NCBI RefSeq assembly: GCF_003259845.1
Contig: NZ_QLMJ01000024.1
Location: forward strand, 124,001 to 188,000
Source of the DNA: Actinoplanes lutulentus
GTDB lineage: Bacteria; Actinomycetota; Actinomycetes; Mycobacteriales; Micromonosporaceae
Length of the DNA stretch: 64,000 bases
Reading direction: 5' to 3'
Shown piece after piece: positions 25,285 to 35,427 of the stretch. A program made the position numbers and the translations under genes. The first letter of the stretch is position 1; every line of letters starts with the position of its first letter. The notes under the pieces are model-generated. The model ran no database searches. It saw only the letters and a list, made by a program, of their open reading frames with translations, and was not told where the DNA came from.

Positions 25285-26463
25285 TCAGAGCTGGTTGACC
25301 TGCTGGCAGCCGGTGGCTGTGTCGGTCGGGTGGACGTAACACATCCGGCCGTTTGTCAGGGTGTCCGGGTCGCCGTCGTCGTACGAGCCGGAGCCGAACA
25401 GGAGGTTGCCGTTGGAGAGGCGGTCCGCGCCGTCGTCGCCGTAGAGGTCGACCTCGCCGTCGCCGCTGAGGACGTCGTCGCCCGCGCCGCCGTGGATGTA
25501 CCCGGTGTGGTGGGTCGCGGTGGCGTGCAGGACGTCGGCGTACGGCGAACCGAAGATCTGGCTGATCGGGCCGACGATCATGTCACCCTCGCCCGGCTCG
25601 CCGTGCGTACCGCCGCCCTGACCCGGCTCGCCGTGCGGGCCGTCGACTCCGACCCGGACCGGGCCGTTCGCGTACGTATAGAAGAACGTGTTGCGGGCGT
25701 CCTCCTCGCCGGTCTCGCCGATCATCAGGTCGGCGCCGACCGGACGCTTCCGCTTCGAGGCGGTGTCGTAATCGCCGTAGTAGCTGTTGTCGCCCGCGCC
25801 ACCCGTGAGCCGGTCGATGCCGGCGCCACCGACGAGTTTGTCGTTATTCGACCCGGTCAGGCTCGGGCCGGCCCAGGTGCCCTCGCCGAGGACGACGTCG
25901 TTGCCGGCACCGCCGTTGACGTAGTCGGCACCCGGGCCGCCGTAGGTCATGTCGTCGCCGTCGCCACCGATGATCCGGTCGTTCCCGGCGACGCCGTCCA
26001 GGCTGTCGTCGCCCCCGGCACCCCAGATCCGGTCGTTGCCGTCATCGCCGACGATGCGGTCGGAGGAGGGGCCTCCGGTCAGCTTGTCGGCGCCGGTTCC
26101 TCCGTACAAGAAGCTCTTGATTTTGGTCTTGTTGATCGCTGTGTCGTTGCGGTCGTAGAGGAAGAGTTTGACCGCTGAGGGGGTCTTCTTGGTGGTGCAG
26201 CGGACCTTGGTCTTGTCGCGTTTGACCTTCTTGCAGCCCTTGCCGGCCTTGACCGTGACGCGGTCGTCGATGGTGACGGTCCGGCCGGAGCGAGTGATCG
26301 TGACGGCGTTGGTCTTCTTGCTGCCGGCCTTGAAGGTGACGACAGAGCCTGCGACCGAGGCGACGCCGGTGCTCGCGGCGAACGCCGGTGTGCCGGTCGC
26401 GCCGATGGTGACGATGGTGAGCAGGCCGACGCCGATGCGCGCCGGCCACTGCGAATGAGACAT
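25285..26463 (-). CDS. Secreted RTX-type calcium-binding repeat protein, paralogue 2
   Basis: A 392-residue exported protein, ATG 26463 with GGAGGAA upstream. It has a signal peptide (TPAFA/A), the shared N-terminal module (VTITRSGRTVTIDDRVTVKA, GCKKVKRDKTKVRC) and fewer, more degenerate RTX repeats (GGPSSDRIVGDDGNDRIWG). The spacer holds Gly/Glu-rich repeats (GPHGEPGQGGGTHGEPGEG), and a C-terminal cap MCYVHPTDTATGCQQVNQL closely matches paralogue 3. It is separated by 41 bp from paralogue 3 and 17 bp from paralogue 1, consistent with one operon. Confidence 0.9.
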   Translation of the reverse strand: MSHSQWPARIGVGLLTIVTIGATGTPAFAASTGVASVAGSVVTFKAGSKKTNAVTITRSGRTVTIDDRVTVKAGKGCKKVKRDKTKVRCTTKKTPSAVKLFLYDRNDTAINKTKIKSFLYGGTGADKLTGGPSSDRIVGDDGNDRIWGAGGDDSLDGVAGNDRIIGGDGDDMTYGGPGADYVNGGAGNDVVLGEGTWAGPSLTGSNNDKLVGGAGIDRLTGGAGDNSYYGDYDTASKRKRPVGADLMIGETGEEDARNTFFYTYANGPVRVGVDGPHGEPGQGGGTHGEPGEGDMIVGPISQIFGSPYADVLHATATHHTGYIHGGAGDDVLSGDGEVDLYGDDGADRLSNGNLLFGSGSYDDGDPDTLTNGRMCYVHPTDTATGCQQVNQL

Positions 26464-26480
26464 GGCTGTTCCTCCGTGGG

Positions 26481-27938
26481 TCAGCGGGTGAAGCGTTCGC
26501 AGTCGAGGGTCCGGTCCGGGTCGGTCGCCAGGCAGAGGTCGCCGAGCTGGGTGGCCCCGGCGCCGCCGTCGAGGAGGTCGGGTTTCTCGGCGCCGATGTC
26601 CTGGCCGCCGACCAGTTCGTCGTCGCCGGCCTCGCCGTGGATCAGGTCAGCGCCGTCACCGCCGTACAGGGTGTCGGTACCGCCGCCGCCTCGGATGACG
26701 TCGTCACCGAAGCCGCCGATGATGTAGTTGGCGGCGCTGTTGCCGGTCAGCACGTCGGACTGCGGTGATCCGTTGAGGTGTTCGACGTCGGAGCCGACCG
26801 TGTCGTGCTCGCCCTCCTGACCGTCGTCGCCGGTGACGCCGTCGAGGTCGACGACGACCGGCCTGGCGTGGCCGTTGTAGTCCACCCGGTCGGCGCCGGA
26901 ACCACCGCGGATCATGTCGGTTCCGATCGGGACACTGGTTTCGAGGTCCGGGTCGTCGCCGGAGAGATAGTCGTCGCCCGCGCCGCCGTCGAGCAGGTCG
27001 TCGCCGGACCAGCCGGTCAGCTGATCGTTGCCGGCGCCGCCCTGGAGCCGGTCGTCGCCCGCGCTGCCGTTGACCTGGTCGGCGCCGTTTCCGCCGTTCA
27101 GCAGGTCGTTGCCGAGGCCGCCGGTGATCCGGTCGTTGCCGTCGTTGCCGTACAGCGCGCTCGCCGTGTCGCCGGCCCGCAGGAAGTCGGGGCCGCGGCC
27201 GCCGATCAGAACCTCGACGTCGGTGTGCACGGTGTCGTTCTCGCGGCTCTGCCCGTCGTCCGCCGTGGTGCTGTCGGCGCTGATCCAGACCGTCGCGGTC
27301 CGGGTGGCGTAGCTGACCGTGTCCCGGCCCGGGCCGCCCCGCATCACGTCGCTGTCCACCCGCCCGGACCGGACCTGGGCGAACGTGTCGTTGCCGGTGC
27401 TGCCGTACTCCTTGTCGTTGCCCGCGCCGCCGGTGATCCGGTCGTTGCCGGCGCCGCCGTCGAGGCTGTCGTTGCCGGCGCCGCCCCAGATCTGGTCGTT
27501 GCCGGAATCGCCGACGAGACGGTCAGCTGCGGAGCCGCCGGTCAGCTTGTCGTCGCCGGTTCCCGCGTACCCGAAGGTCTTGATCGAGGTTTTGTTCTTG
27601 AGACTGTCGTTGCGGTCGTAGAGGAAGACCTTGATCCGGGTCGGCGCCGTCGCGGTGGTGCAGCGGACCCGGGTCCTGTCACCCTTGACCTTCTTGCAGC
27701 CTTTGCCGGCCTTGACCGTGACGCGGTCGTCGATGGTGACCGTGCGGCCGGAGCGGGTGATCGTGACGGCGTTGGTCTTCTGCTGGCCGGCTTTGTAGGT
27801 GACGGTCGTGCCGGAGACCGAGGCGACGCCGGTGCTCGCGGCGAGCGCGGGCGTTCCGGCGGCACCGACGGCCATGGTGGCGACGAGTGTTACACCGGCG
27901 CGCGTCAGCCAGTGCCTACGAGAACCTGAAATCCACAC
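26481..27938 (-). CDS. Secreted RTX-type calcium-binding repeat protein, paralogue 1
   Basis: A 485-residue exported protein from GTG 27938 with no strong Shine-Dalgarno. Signal peptide ends TPALA/A. The shared N-terminal module (GTTVTYKAGQQKTNAVTITR, GCKKVKGDRTRVRC) is followed by two RTX blocks separated by a non-repeat insert. The last segment LCLATDPDRTLDCERFTR keeps the C-x10-C spacing of the cap in paralogues 2 and 3, with different residues between. First of the four in transcription order; 45 bp downstream of the small 27984-28268 gene. Confidence 0.9.
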   Translation of the reverse strand: MWISGSRRHWLTRAGVTLVATMAVGAAGTPALAASTGVASVSGTTVTYKAGQQKTNAVTITRSGRTVTIDDRVTVKAGKGCKKVKGDRTRVRCTTATAPTRIKVFLYDRNDSLKNKTSIKTFGYAGTGDDKLTGGSAADRLVGDSGNDQIWGGAGNDSLDGGAGNDRITGGAGNDKEYGSTGNDTFAQVRSGRVDSDVMRGGPGRDTVSYATRTATVWISADSTTADDGQSRENDTVHTDVEVLIGGRGPDFLRAGDTASALYGNDGNDRITGGLGNDLLNGGNGADQVNGSAGDDRLQGGAGNDQLTGWSGDDLLDGGAGDDYLSGDDPDLETSVPIGTDMIRGGSGADRVDYNGHARPVVVDLDGVTGDDGQEGEHDTVGSDVEHLNGSPQSDVLTGNSAANYIIGGFGDDVIRGGGGTDTLYGGDGADLIHGEAGDDELVGGQDIGAEKPDLLDGGAGATQLGDLCLATDPDRTLDCERFTR

Positions 27939-27983
27939 ATGAGGTTCGATGCCGTTTCCGGCCTCGGGGTTTTGTGACCTGCG

Positions 27984-28268
27984 TCACCCTTCAGGTCTGT
28001 TGAGGAGCCCGACCGCGATCGTGTGGACGGTGTCCAGGCCGGACGGGTCGGCGAGCGGGGCTTTTCCGCCGGTCACCGCGTACCACTCCTCGGCTTCCTT
28101 GTACTGCACGCGCAGCACCACGTCGCCGCCCACGAGTTCGGTACGCAGGGTCAGGTCACCGGTCACGACGCCGACCTCGTCGGTCATCACGCCACCCGGA
28201 CCGGGAACGATGTCGGTGGTCTTGCTCGGTTCCGGGCTTGGTTCCGTTTTTTCTTCCGGTGCGGTCAT
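27984..28268 (-). CDS. Small acidic hypothetical protein
   Basis: A 94-residue protein, MTAPEEKTEPSPEPSK at the start, then a compact beta-rich region (LTLRTELVGGDVVLRVQYKEAEEWYAVTGG). No signal peptide or membrane segment, so cytosolic. Its ATG shares one base with the TGA of the HNH lipoprotein gene (TGATG), so the two are translationally coupled. No family recognised. The coupling suggests it may protect against, or help produce, the nuclease; that is inference only. Confidence 0.75.
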   Translation of the reverse strand: MTAPEEKTEPSPEPSKTTDIVPGPGGVMTDEVGVVTGDLTLRTELVGGDVVLRVQYKEAEEWYAVTGGKAPLADPSGLDTVHTIAVGLLNRPEG

Positions 28269-28954
28269 CAGCAGGTCCTCAGCATGTCGTCGAGCGCCGA
28301 CTTCTCCTTGTCGGTGACGCTCAGCTCCCAGTAGCTCTTGACTGTGATCCAGTCCACAGCGTATTCGCACCAGACGCTTTCCGCCGGAGGCTTCCAGGTG
28401 GACGGATCCTGGTCACCCTTTGACCGGTTGGAGCTCGCCGAAACCGCGAACAGCTGGGGACGGTCGAGGTCGTTGGCGAATTCGCCACGCTTGTCGTTGT
28501 CCCACTTCGCGGCGCCGGAACGCCACGCGGCCGCGAGCGGCACCATGTGGTCGATGTCCACCTTGGTCGGCGAGTCGATGACCTGGTCGTCGTAGATGCT
28601 GTTCCAGGTCCCGGCGACCACGTTGCAGCCGGAGAGCTTGACGTTCTTGCCGTCGCGCTCGAGGACCGTGTCGCGGACATCGCAGTTCGAACCGGTGTCG
28701 CGCCAGTGCGGGAACTTCTCCCGGGAGTAGCCCTTCATGGTGCCGGCCGTGGCGACGGTCAGGGCGTCCAGCTGGGTCTGGGCCTCTTTGGCGTTCTTCG
28801 CGCCGGAGCCGGAGCCGGAGCCCGAGCCATTGCCGGACGACGAATCCTGACCCGGGTCGCCGGCGTCGACGACCTCACAGCCGGTCAGGGCGAGGGAAGC
28901 GGTGAGAGATGCGGTGAGCAGGAGCAGGAGCGCGCGGGGGGCTTTTCGTGGCAC
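28268..28954 (-). CDS. HNH-type nuclease lipoprotein (DUF1524/GmrSD C-terminal-like)
   Basis: A 228-residue lipoprotein from GTG 28954, lipobox LTGC (Cys 26), then a Gly/Ser linker (SSGNGSGSGSGSG). The domain has YSREKFPHWRD, CDVRDTVLERDG, VDIDHMVPLAAAW and LFAVSASSNRSKGDQDPSTW. The DHMVPL and N..S.GD segments are the metal-binding His-Asn core of secreted HNH nucleases in this family. Extracellular nonspecific DNA hydrolysis is the expected activity. Three Cys could form disulfides outside the cell. First gene of the minus-strand secreted cluster. Confidence 0.87.
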   Translation of the reverse strand: MPRKAPRALLLLLTASLTASLALTGCEVVDAGDPGQDSSSGNGSGSGSGSGAKNAKEAQTQLDALTVATAGTMKGYSREKFPHWRDTGSNCDVRDTVLERDGKNVKLSGCNVVAGTWNSIYDDQVIDSPTKVDIDHMVPLAAAWRSGAAKWDNDKRGEFANDLDRPQLFAVSASSNRSKGDQDPSTWKPPAESVWCEYAVDWITVKSYWELSVTDKEKSALDDMLRTC

Positions 28955-29013
28955 GACGCCAGCCTAAGCGTGATCCCCGCGTGCCGCCCCTCGGCGGCAC
29001 GCGGGGATGAATC

Positions 29014-30826
<1,813 letters not shown>

Positions 30827-30926
30827 CAGCGAAGGAGAAGGTTCACCTGCCACATGTCGTCACCGACGTTACGTGATCAGTTTCGAGGTGGCTAATAGAA
30901 CGACCGGATCGTGGGAAACCCGACCG

Positions 30927-31679
30927 TCAGCCCGGTGCGACCACCGAGGACGGGACGACCACCGGTGGCGGCGCATCCATCCCCAGTGGCGTCCCGGTCA
31001 CCACCGGGCCGGGCAGCTGCACAGCCGCCGGCGCGGCCACCTGCTTGACCAGCTTCAACACCCCGAAGTTGACCCGGGCCGCAGTGAGCAGGCCGTCCGC
31101 CGAGTAGCAGTAGATGCCCACGTCGACCGGTGCGTCCAGGCCGGCGGCGACCGAGTCGACGGAGTAACAGGTGCCCTCCGCGCCGTCGAGCGGCTGGACC
31201 GCGGAGACCGCGAGCGCCTCGTGCCGGTCGGTGAAGGCGGGCAGCCACTGCCGGAACAGGCGCTGCACCTTCGGGTCGTACTTGCGGGGCACCTTCTCAC
31301 CGTGGTCGGCGACCAGGACACAGGTGGAGCTCACCCCGAGCGAGCACTGGTGCACCCCGGCGGCCGTACGCACGATCGCGACGTCGGCGGTCCCGCCCAG
31401 CGCGCCGCGCGGGATGTCGACCCGCCAGCTGCCGTCGTTCGCCACCATGGCGATCACGTCGCGGGGCTGGCTGTCGCCGGTGTCCCAGGTGTAGAGCGCA
31501 GCGAATCGGCGGTCCAGGGCCAGCGCGGCCAGACCGGCGAGGGCGCTGCCGGCGTCCGCCGCGGGCCCGGCCGCCGACGGTGGCGCCGCCGAACTGGACG
31601 CCGGCTCGGGTGTCTCGCCGCCGGAGCAGGCGGTCAGACTCAGCGCCAGCAGCGTGACGGTAAACGCGAAAAGCCGCAT
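30927..31679 (-). CDS. Hypothetical lipoprotein
   Basis: A 250-residue protein with signal peptide and lipobox LTAC (Cys 18), an Ala/Ser/Pro linker, and a globular domain with four Cys (HQCSLGVSSTC, TCYSV, YCYS) that could pair outside the cell. Its secondary-structure pattern (LYTWDTGDSQPRDVIAMVANDGSWRVDIP) resembles small outer-surface lipoproteins that bind partners. It ends in a Pro/Val-rich tail. I recognise no family. It lies upstream of, and on the same strand as, the leuA leader. Confidence 0.8.
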   Translation of the reverse strand: MRLFAFTVTLLALSLTACSGGETPEPASSSAAPPSAAGPAADAGSALAGLAALALDRRFAALYTWDTGDSQPRDVIAMVANDGSWRVDIPRGALGGTADVAIVRTAAGVHQCSLGVSSTCVLVADHGEKVPRKYDPKVQRLFRQWLPAFTDRHEALAVSAVQPLDGAEGTCYSVDSVAAGLDAPVDVGIYCYSADGLLTAARVNFGVLKLVKQVAAPAAVQLPGPVVTGTPLGMDAPPPVVVPSSVVAPG

Positions 31680-31827
31680 CGGGACATTCTGGCCGGGCCG
31701 TGCGACACGCCCCTCCAGCGCCCCCGGCGTGTCGCGGCACGGTGGCCGGAATCTGGGATCGCCTGTCGAGCGGTCGTGCCAGCGCGGCTAGGGTGGTCAG
31801 GACCGCCCTGGAAGGAATGGTTTTGCC

Positions 31828-33093
31828 GTGGCTCTAGTGGTGCAGAAGTACGGTGGTTCGTCGGTGGCGACGGCCGAGCGCATCAAACGCGTGGCCGAGC
31901 GCATCGTGGCCGCCCGCAAGGCCGGCGACGACGTCGTTGTCGTCGTCTCCGCGATGGGTGACACCACCGATGAGCTGATGGACCTGGCAAACCAGGTCAG
32001 CCCCCTGCCCCCGGGCCGCGAGCTGGACATGTTGCTCACCTCCGGCGAGCGGATCTCGATGGCGCTGCTCGCCATGGCGATCCACAACCTGGGGTACGAA
32101 GCTCGGTCGTACACCGGCTCGCAAGCCGGCGTGCTGACCACCTCGGCGCACGGCAAGGCGCGCATCATCGATGTCACGCCGGGCCGCCTGCGGACCGCGC
32201 TGGACGAGGGTGCGATCGCCATCGTCGCCGGTTTCCAGGGTGTCTCGCAGGACACCAAGGACATCACCACGCTGGGCCGGGGCGGCTCGGACACCACTGC
32301 CGTCGCGCTCGCCGCCGCGCTGCACGCCGACGTCTGTGAGATCTACACCGACGTGGACGGCGTCTTCACCGCGGACCCGCGAATCGTGCCGAACGCCAAG
32401 CACATCAAGCAGATCACGTACGAAGAGATGCTCGAGCTGGCGGCCGGCGGTGCAAAGGTGCTGATGTTGCGATGCGTGGAATACGCGCGCCGATTCAAGG
32501 TGCCGATCCACGTACGCTCTTCGTACTCGAATAAAGAAGGCACGCTCGTCACCGGATCGATGGAGGACCCTGACGTGGAGCAAGCATTGATCACCGGGGT
32601 CGCGCACGAGCGCAGCGATGCCAAGATCACGATCGTCGGCGTCCCGGACGAGCCGGGCTCGGCGGGTCGCATCTTCGAGACGGTCGCCCAGGCCGAGATC
32701 AACATCGACATGATCGTGCAGAACGTGTCCACCGAGGGCACCGGCCGCACCGACATCTCGTTCACCCTGCCGAAAGCCGACGGGTCGAACGCGATGTCCG
32801 CCCTGGACAAGATCAAGGACCAGATCAAGTTCAAGAGCCTGCTCTTCGACGACCACGTGGGCAAGGTGTCGCTGATCGGCGCCGGCATGCGCTCGCACCC
32901 GGGTGTCGCAGCGGCCTTCTTCGCCTGCATCGGCGCCGCCGGGGTGAACATCGAGATGATCTCCACGTCGGAGATCCGGGTCTCGGTCGTCTGCCGTGAC
33001 ACCGACCTCGACACCGCCGTGCGCGCTGTGCACGACCAGTTCGAGCTCGGTGGTAACGAGGAGGCAGTCGTCTACGCGGGCACCGGCCGGTAA
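31828..33093 (+). CDS. lysC: Aspartate kinase
   Basis: A 421-residue aspartokinase starting GTG 31828, catalysing the first step from aspartate to lysine, threonine, methionine and diaminopimelate. N-terminal kinase motif VQKYGGSSV, nucleotide/substrate segments VVAGFQGVS and [18 protein letters not shown], then two ACT domains ([20 protein letters not shown] from about 270; [20 protein letters not shown] from about 345) for Lys/Thr feedback. An internal ATG at 32560 (codon 245) could start a beta subunit equal to the ACT half, as in Corynebacterium lysC; its ribosome-binding site is weak. asd follows after 8 bp. Confidence 0.96.
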   Translation: MALVVQKYGGSSVATAERIKRVAERIVAARKAGDDVVVVVSAMGDTTDELMDLANQVSPLPPGRELDMLLTSGERISMALLAMAIHNLGYEARSYTGSQAGVLTTSAHGKARIIDVTPGRLRTALDEGAIAIVAGFQGVSQDTKDITTLGRGGSDTTAVALAAALHADVCEIYTDVDGVFTADPRIVPNAKHIKQITYEEMLELAAGGAKVLMLRCVEYARRFKVPIHVRSSYSNKEGTLVTGSMEDPDVEQALITGVAHERSDAKITIVGVPDEPGSAGRIFETVAQAEINIDMIVQNVSTEGTGRTDISFTLPKADGSNAMSALDKIKDQIKFKSLLFDDHVGKVSLIGAGMRSHPGVAAAFFACIGAAGVNIEMISTSEIRVSVVCRDTDLDTAVRAVHDQFELGGNEEAVVYAGTGR

Positions 33094-33101
33094 CCCGGCT
33101 G

Positions 33102-34166
33102 ATGGCGAAGCCCACGCTCGCCGTCGTCGGAGCCACCGGCTCCGTCGGTTCCGTCATGCTCGAGCTGCTCTCGTCCCGGCGCGACGTCTGGGGCGAGATC
33201 CGGCTGATCGCGTCGGCCCGCTCCAGCGGCAAGGTCCTGACCTGCCGCGGAGTGGAGCTGACCGTCCAGGAACTGACCGCCGAGGCCTTCGACGGCGTCG
33301 ACGTGGCGATGTTCGACGTGCCCGACCCGGTGTCGGAGCAGTGGGCGCCGATCGCGAACGCGCGCGGCGTCATCGTCGTCGACAACTCGGCCGCGTTCCG
33401 GATGGAACCGGACGTGCCGATCGTGGTGCCCGAGGTGAACCGCGAGGTGCTCCGGTACCGGCCACGAGGCATCGTGTCGAGCGCCAACTGCACCACCGCC
33501 GCGATGATCATGGCGGTGGCTCCGCTGCACTACGAGTTCGGGCTGCGTGAGCTGGTCCTGGCGTCGTACCAGTCGGCCTCCGGTGCCGGTCAGGTCGGCG
33601 TCGACACCCTGCACGACCAGCTCACCAAGGTGGCCGGCGACCGGCTTCTCGGTTCCCGCCCGGGCAACGTGCGCCAGGCGGTCGGCGACGACCTCGGCCC
33701 GTTCCCGGCCCCGCTCGCGCTCAACGTGGTGCCCTGGTCCGGGCAGCTGGAGGCGCTCGGCTGGTCCTCGGAAGAGCTCAAGCTCCGTAACGAGTCCCGC
33801 AAGATCCTCGGGATTCCGGCGCTCAAGGTCTCGGCCACTTGTGTACGCGTACCCGTCGTCACCGGACACTCGATCGCGGTGCACGCCGTCTTCGCCGCCG
33901 AGGTGACCGCTGACGGGGCTCGTCAGGTGCTGCGCAACGCACCCGGTGTGATCGTGGTGGACGACCCGGAGTCGGGCGAGTTCCCGATGCCGATCGACGC
34001 GGTCGGCACCGATCCGTCCTGGGTGGGCCGCATCCGCCGGGCGATGGACGACCCGCGGGCCCTCTCGTTCTTCGTCACCGGCGACAACATGCGCAAGGGC
34101 GCGGGGCTGAACACGGTCCAGATCGCCGAACTGCTGGCCGCTGAGCTGACCAAAGCCCGCTCCTAG
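33102..34166 (+). CDS. asd: Aspartate-semialdehyde dehydrogenase
   Basis: A 354-residue NADPH enzyme reducing aspartyl phosphate. Motifs: nucleotide loop GATGSVGS (10-17), VVDNSAAFRM, the catalytic cysteine C130 in SSANCTTAAM, ASYQSASGAG, and the acceptor His region VVTGHSIAVHAVF. Length matches actinobacterial Asd. It lies 8 bp after lysC in the conserved lysC-asd operon, and is followed by a long palindrome at the junction with convergent pyrE. Confidence 0.96.
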   Translation: MAKPTLAVVGATGSVGSVMLELLSSRRDVWGEIRLIASARSSGKVLTCRGVELTVQELTAEAFDGVDVAMFDVPDPVSEQWAPIANARGVIVVDNSAAFRMEPDVPIVVPEVNREVLRYRPRGIVSSANCTTAAMIMAVAPLHYEFGLRELVLASYQSASGAGQVGVDTLHDQLTKVAGDRLLGSRPGNVRQAVGDDLGPFPAPLALNVVPWSGQLEALGWSSEELKLRNESRKILGIPALKVSATCVRVPVVTGHSIAVHAVFAAEVTADGARQVLRNAPGVIVVDDPESGEFPMPIDAVGTDPSWVGRIRRAMDDPRALSFFVTGDNMRKGAGLNTVQIAELLAAELTKARS

Positions 34167-34168
34167 CC

Positions 34169-34216
34169 GATCTTGTGAAGTTCCGCGCGAACGGTGCCGG
34201 GGAACTTCACAAGATC
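34169..34216. terminator. Long palindrome between convergent asd and pyrE
   Basis: An inverted repeat with CGATCTTGTGAAGTTCC at the left and GGAACTTCACAAGATCG at the right, 17 bp perfect, enclosing about 14 nt. It lacks a U-tract on either side but sits exactly between convergent genes. The core GATCTTGTGA recurs in a second palindrome at 49726-49769. Confidence 0.65.
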
Positions 34217-34232
34217 GAGCAAGAAGGGGGTG

Positions 34233-34757
34233 TCAGGCGACGGCGTCCAGGTCGGCTCGGGTCAGCAGAGCGCGGAGGGTGATGCCCTCGGCGGCCAGGG
34301 CCTGTGAGCCGCCCTCCTGACGGTCGATCACGCAGACGGCGTGGTCCACGTGTGCGCCGAGGCGCCGCAGGTCGTTCGTGGAGAGCACAACCTGCCCGCC
34401 CGAGGTCACCACGTCCTCGACGATCAGGACACGCCGGCCGGCCACTTCGGCGCCCTCGGCGAGCCGGGCGGTGCCGTACTTCTTGGCTTCCTTGCGGACG
34501 AACGCGGTGGGCAGCTTGGCGTGCCGAGCGAGAGCGGTGACGACCGCGATGCCGCCCATCTCCAGGCCGGCGAGGACCTCGGTGCCTTCCGGGATCAGCA
34601 CGGCCAGCTGTTCGGCCAGCTTGTCGAGGAGTTCCGGATCGGCCTCGAACTGGTACTTGTCGAAGTATTCGGTGGCGGTGCGGCCGGAGCGCAGGGTGAA
34701 TTCGCCGGTCAGCCGGCTCACGCTGCGAACCTGCCGGGCAAGGTCGGAGTCAGTCAC
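34233..34757 (-). CDS. pyrE: Orotate phosphoribosyltransferase
   Basis: A 174-residue enzyme of de novo pyrimidine synthesis that adds PRPP-derived ribose phosphate to orotate. It has the PyrE substrate segment FVRKEAKKYGTARLAEG and the PRPP-binding loop VLIVEDVVTSGGQV (about 112-125). GTG 34757 is the start; the Shine-Dalgarno is weak. Single gene, convergent with asd. Confidence 0.95.
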   Translation of the reverse strand: MTDSDLARQVRSVSRLTGEFTLRSGRTATEYFDKYQFEADPELLDKLAEQLAVLIPEGTEVLAGLEMGGIAVVTALARHAKLPTAFVRKEAKKYGTARLAEGAEVAGRRVLIVEDVVTSGGQVVLSTNDLRRLGAHVDHAVCVIDRQEGGSQALAAEGITLRALLTRADLDAVA

Positions 34758-34895
34758 AAGGACTCAGCTTGTCACATGCCGTTTGACGAGTTCTCGTCAC
34801 CCGTACAGGTACTTGATCCATGCTTTACCGCAAAATATGTCCTTTTGGGGTACTTTTCGCCTAATTAGTGGCTTATGCCCCGGAAGGATAGTTCT

Positions 34896-35171
34896 GTGAC
34901 ACCCTTCGCGATGCTCTTCCTGCTCGCTCTCGCCGGCTCCTCGTGCTTCGCCCTGGGTCGTGCCCTCGGCCGCGGCGAACGCTACGAGCGCGGTTACCGA
35001 GAGGGCTTCCGCGACGGTGAGACCGGCTCCCTGGCCCGTGCCACCCGGCTCATGCAGCTCGGCGACCGCCCGTCGGTCGCGCCCGCCGTGGAGCAGATGA
35101 TCGGCCCGTACGCGGTGCCCCAGCAGGCGGCGCCCCGCACCATGCCGGCCCGCCCGCAGCTCGCGCTCTAG
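34896..35171 (+). CDS. Small membrane-anchored hypothetical protein
   Basis: A 91-residue protein with one N-terminal hydrophobic segment ([19 protein letters not shown]) followed by a charged stretch with the near-repeat [19 protein letters not shown], then a Pro/Ala tail. GTG 34896 is preferred because GGAAGGA at 34882-34888 is ideally spaced; ATG 34875 in frame lies upstream of that site. The Cys in the hydrophobic segment is not a good lipobox. Function unknown. Confidence 0.7.
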   Translation: MTPFAMLFLLALAGSSCFALGRALGRGERYERGYREGFRDGETGSLARATRLMQLGDRPSVAPAVEQMIGPYAVPQQAAPRTMPARPQLAL

Positions 35172-35225
35172 AACGCAGGCCGCGCACGCCCACAAGGCAG
35201 ATGCGCGGCCCAGGACCAAAAGCTG

Positions 35226-35267
35226 TAGGCCCGGCTCGCCGAATAAATCCGGTGTGCCGGGCCTACC
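35226..35267 (-). terminator. Terminator of tRNA-Pro
   Basis: The inverted repeat GTAGGCCCGGC/GCCGGGCCTAC (11 bp) with a roughly 20-nt loop lies 11 nt beyond the tRNA 3' end. On the minus strand it is followed by AGCTTTTGG. This fits termination of the tRNA transcript. Confidence 0.7.
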
Positions 35268-35277
35268 TGCAACTACG

Positions 35278-35354
<77 letters not shown>

Positions 35355-35427
35355 AGCTGCGAGATAAATACTAGCTGACCCTCCCGCGGCCACGGAAATC
35401 GGGACCCCCCACCGATGAAACCCCAGG

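Noticed and set aside
22191-27938. Regularly repeated DNA that might be mistaken for a CRISPR array
   Set aside because: The repeats are degenerate 27-bp units encoding GGxGxDxUx nonapeptides in one continuous frame. There are no unique spacers, leader or cas genes.
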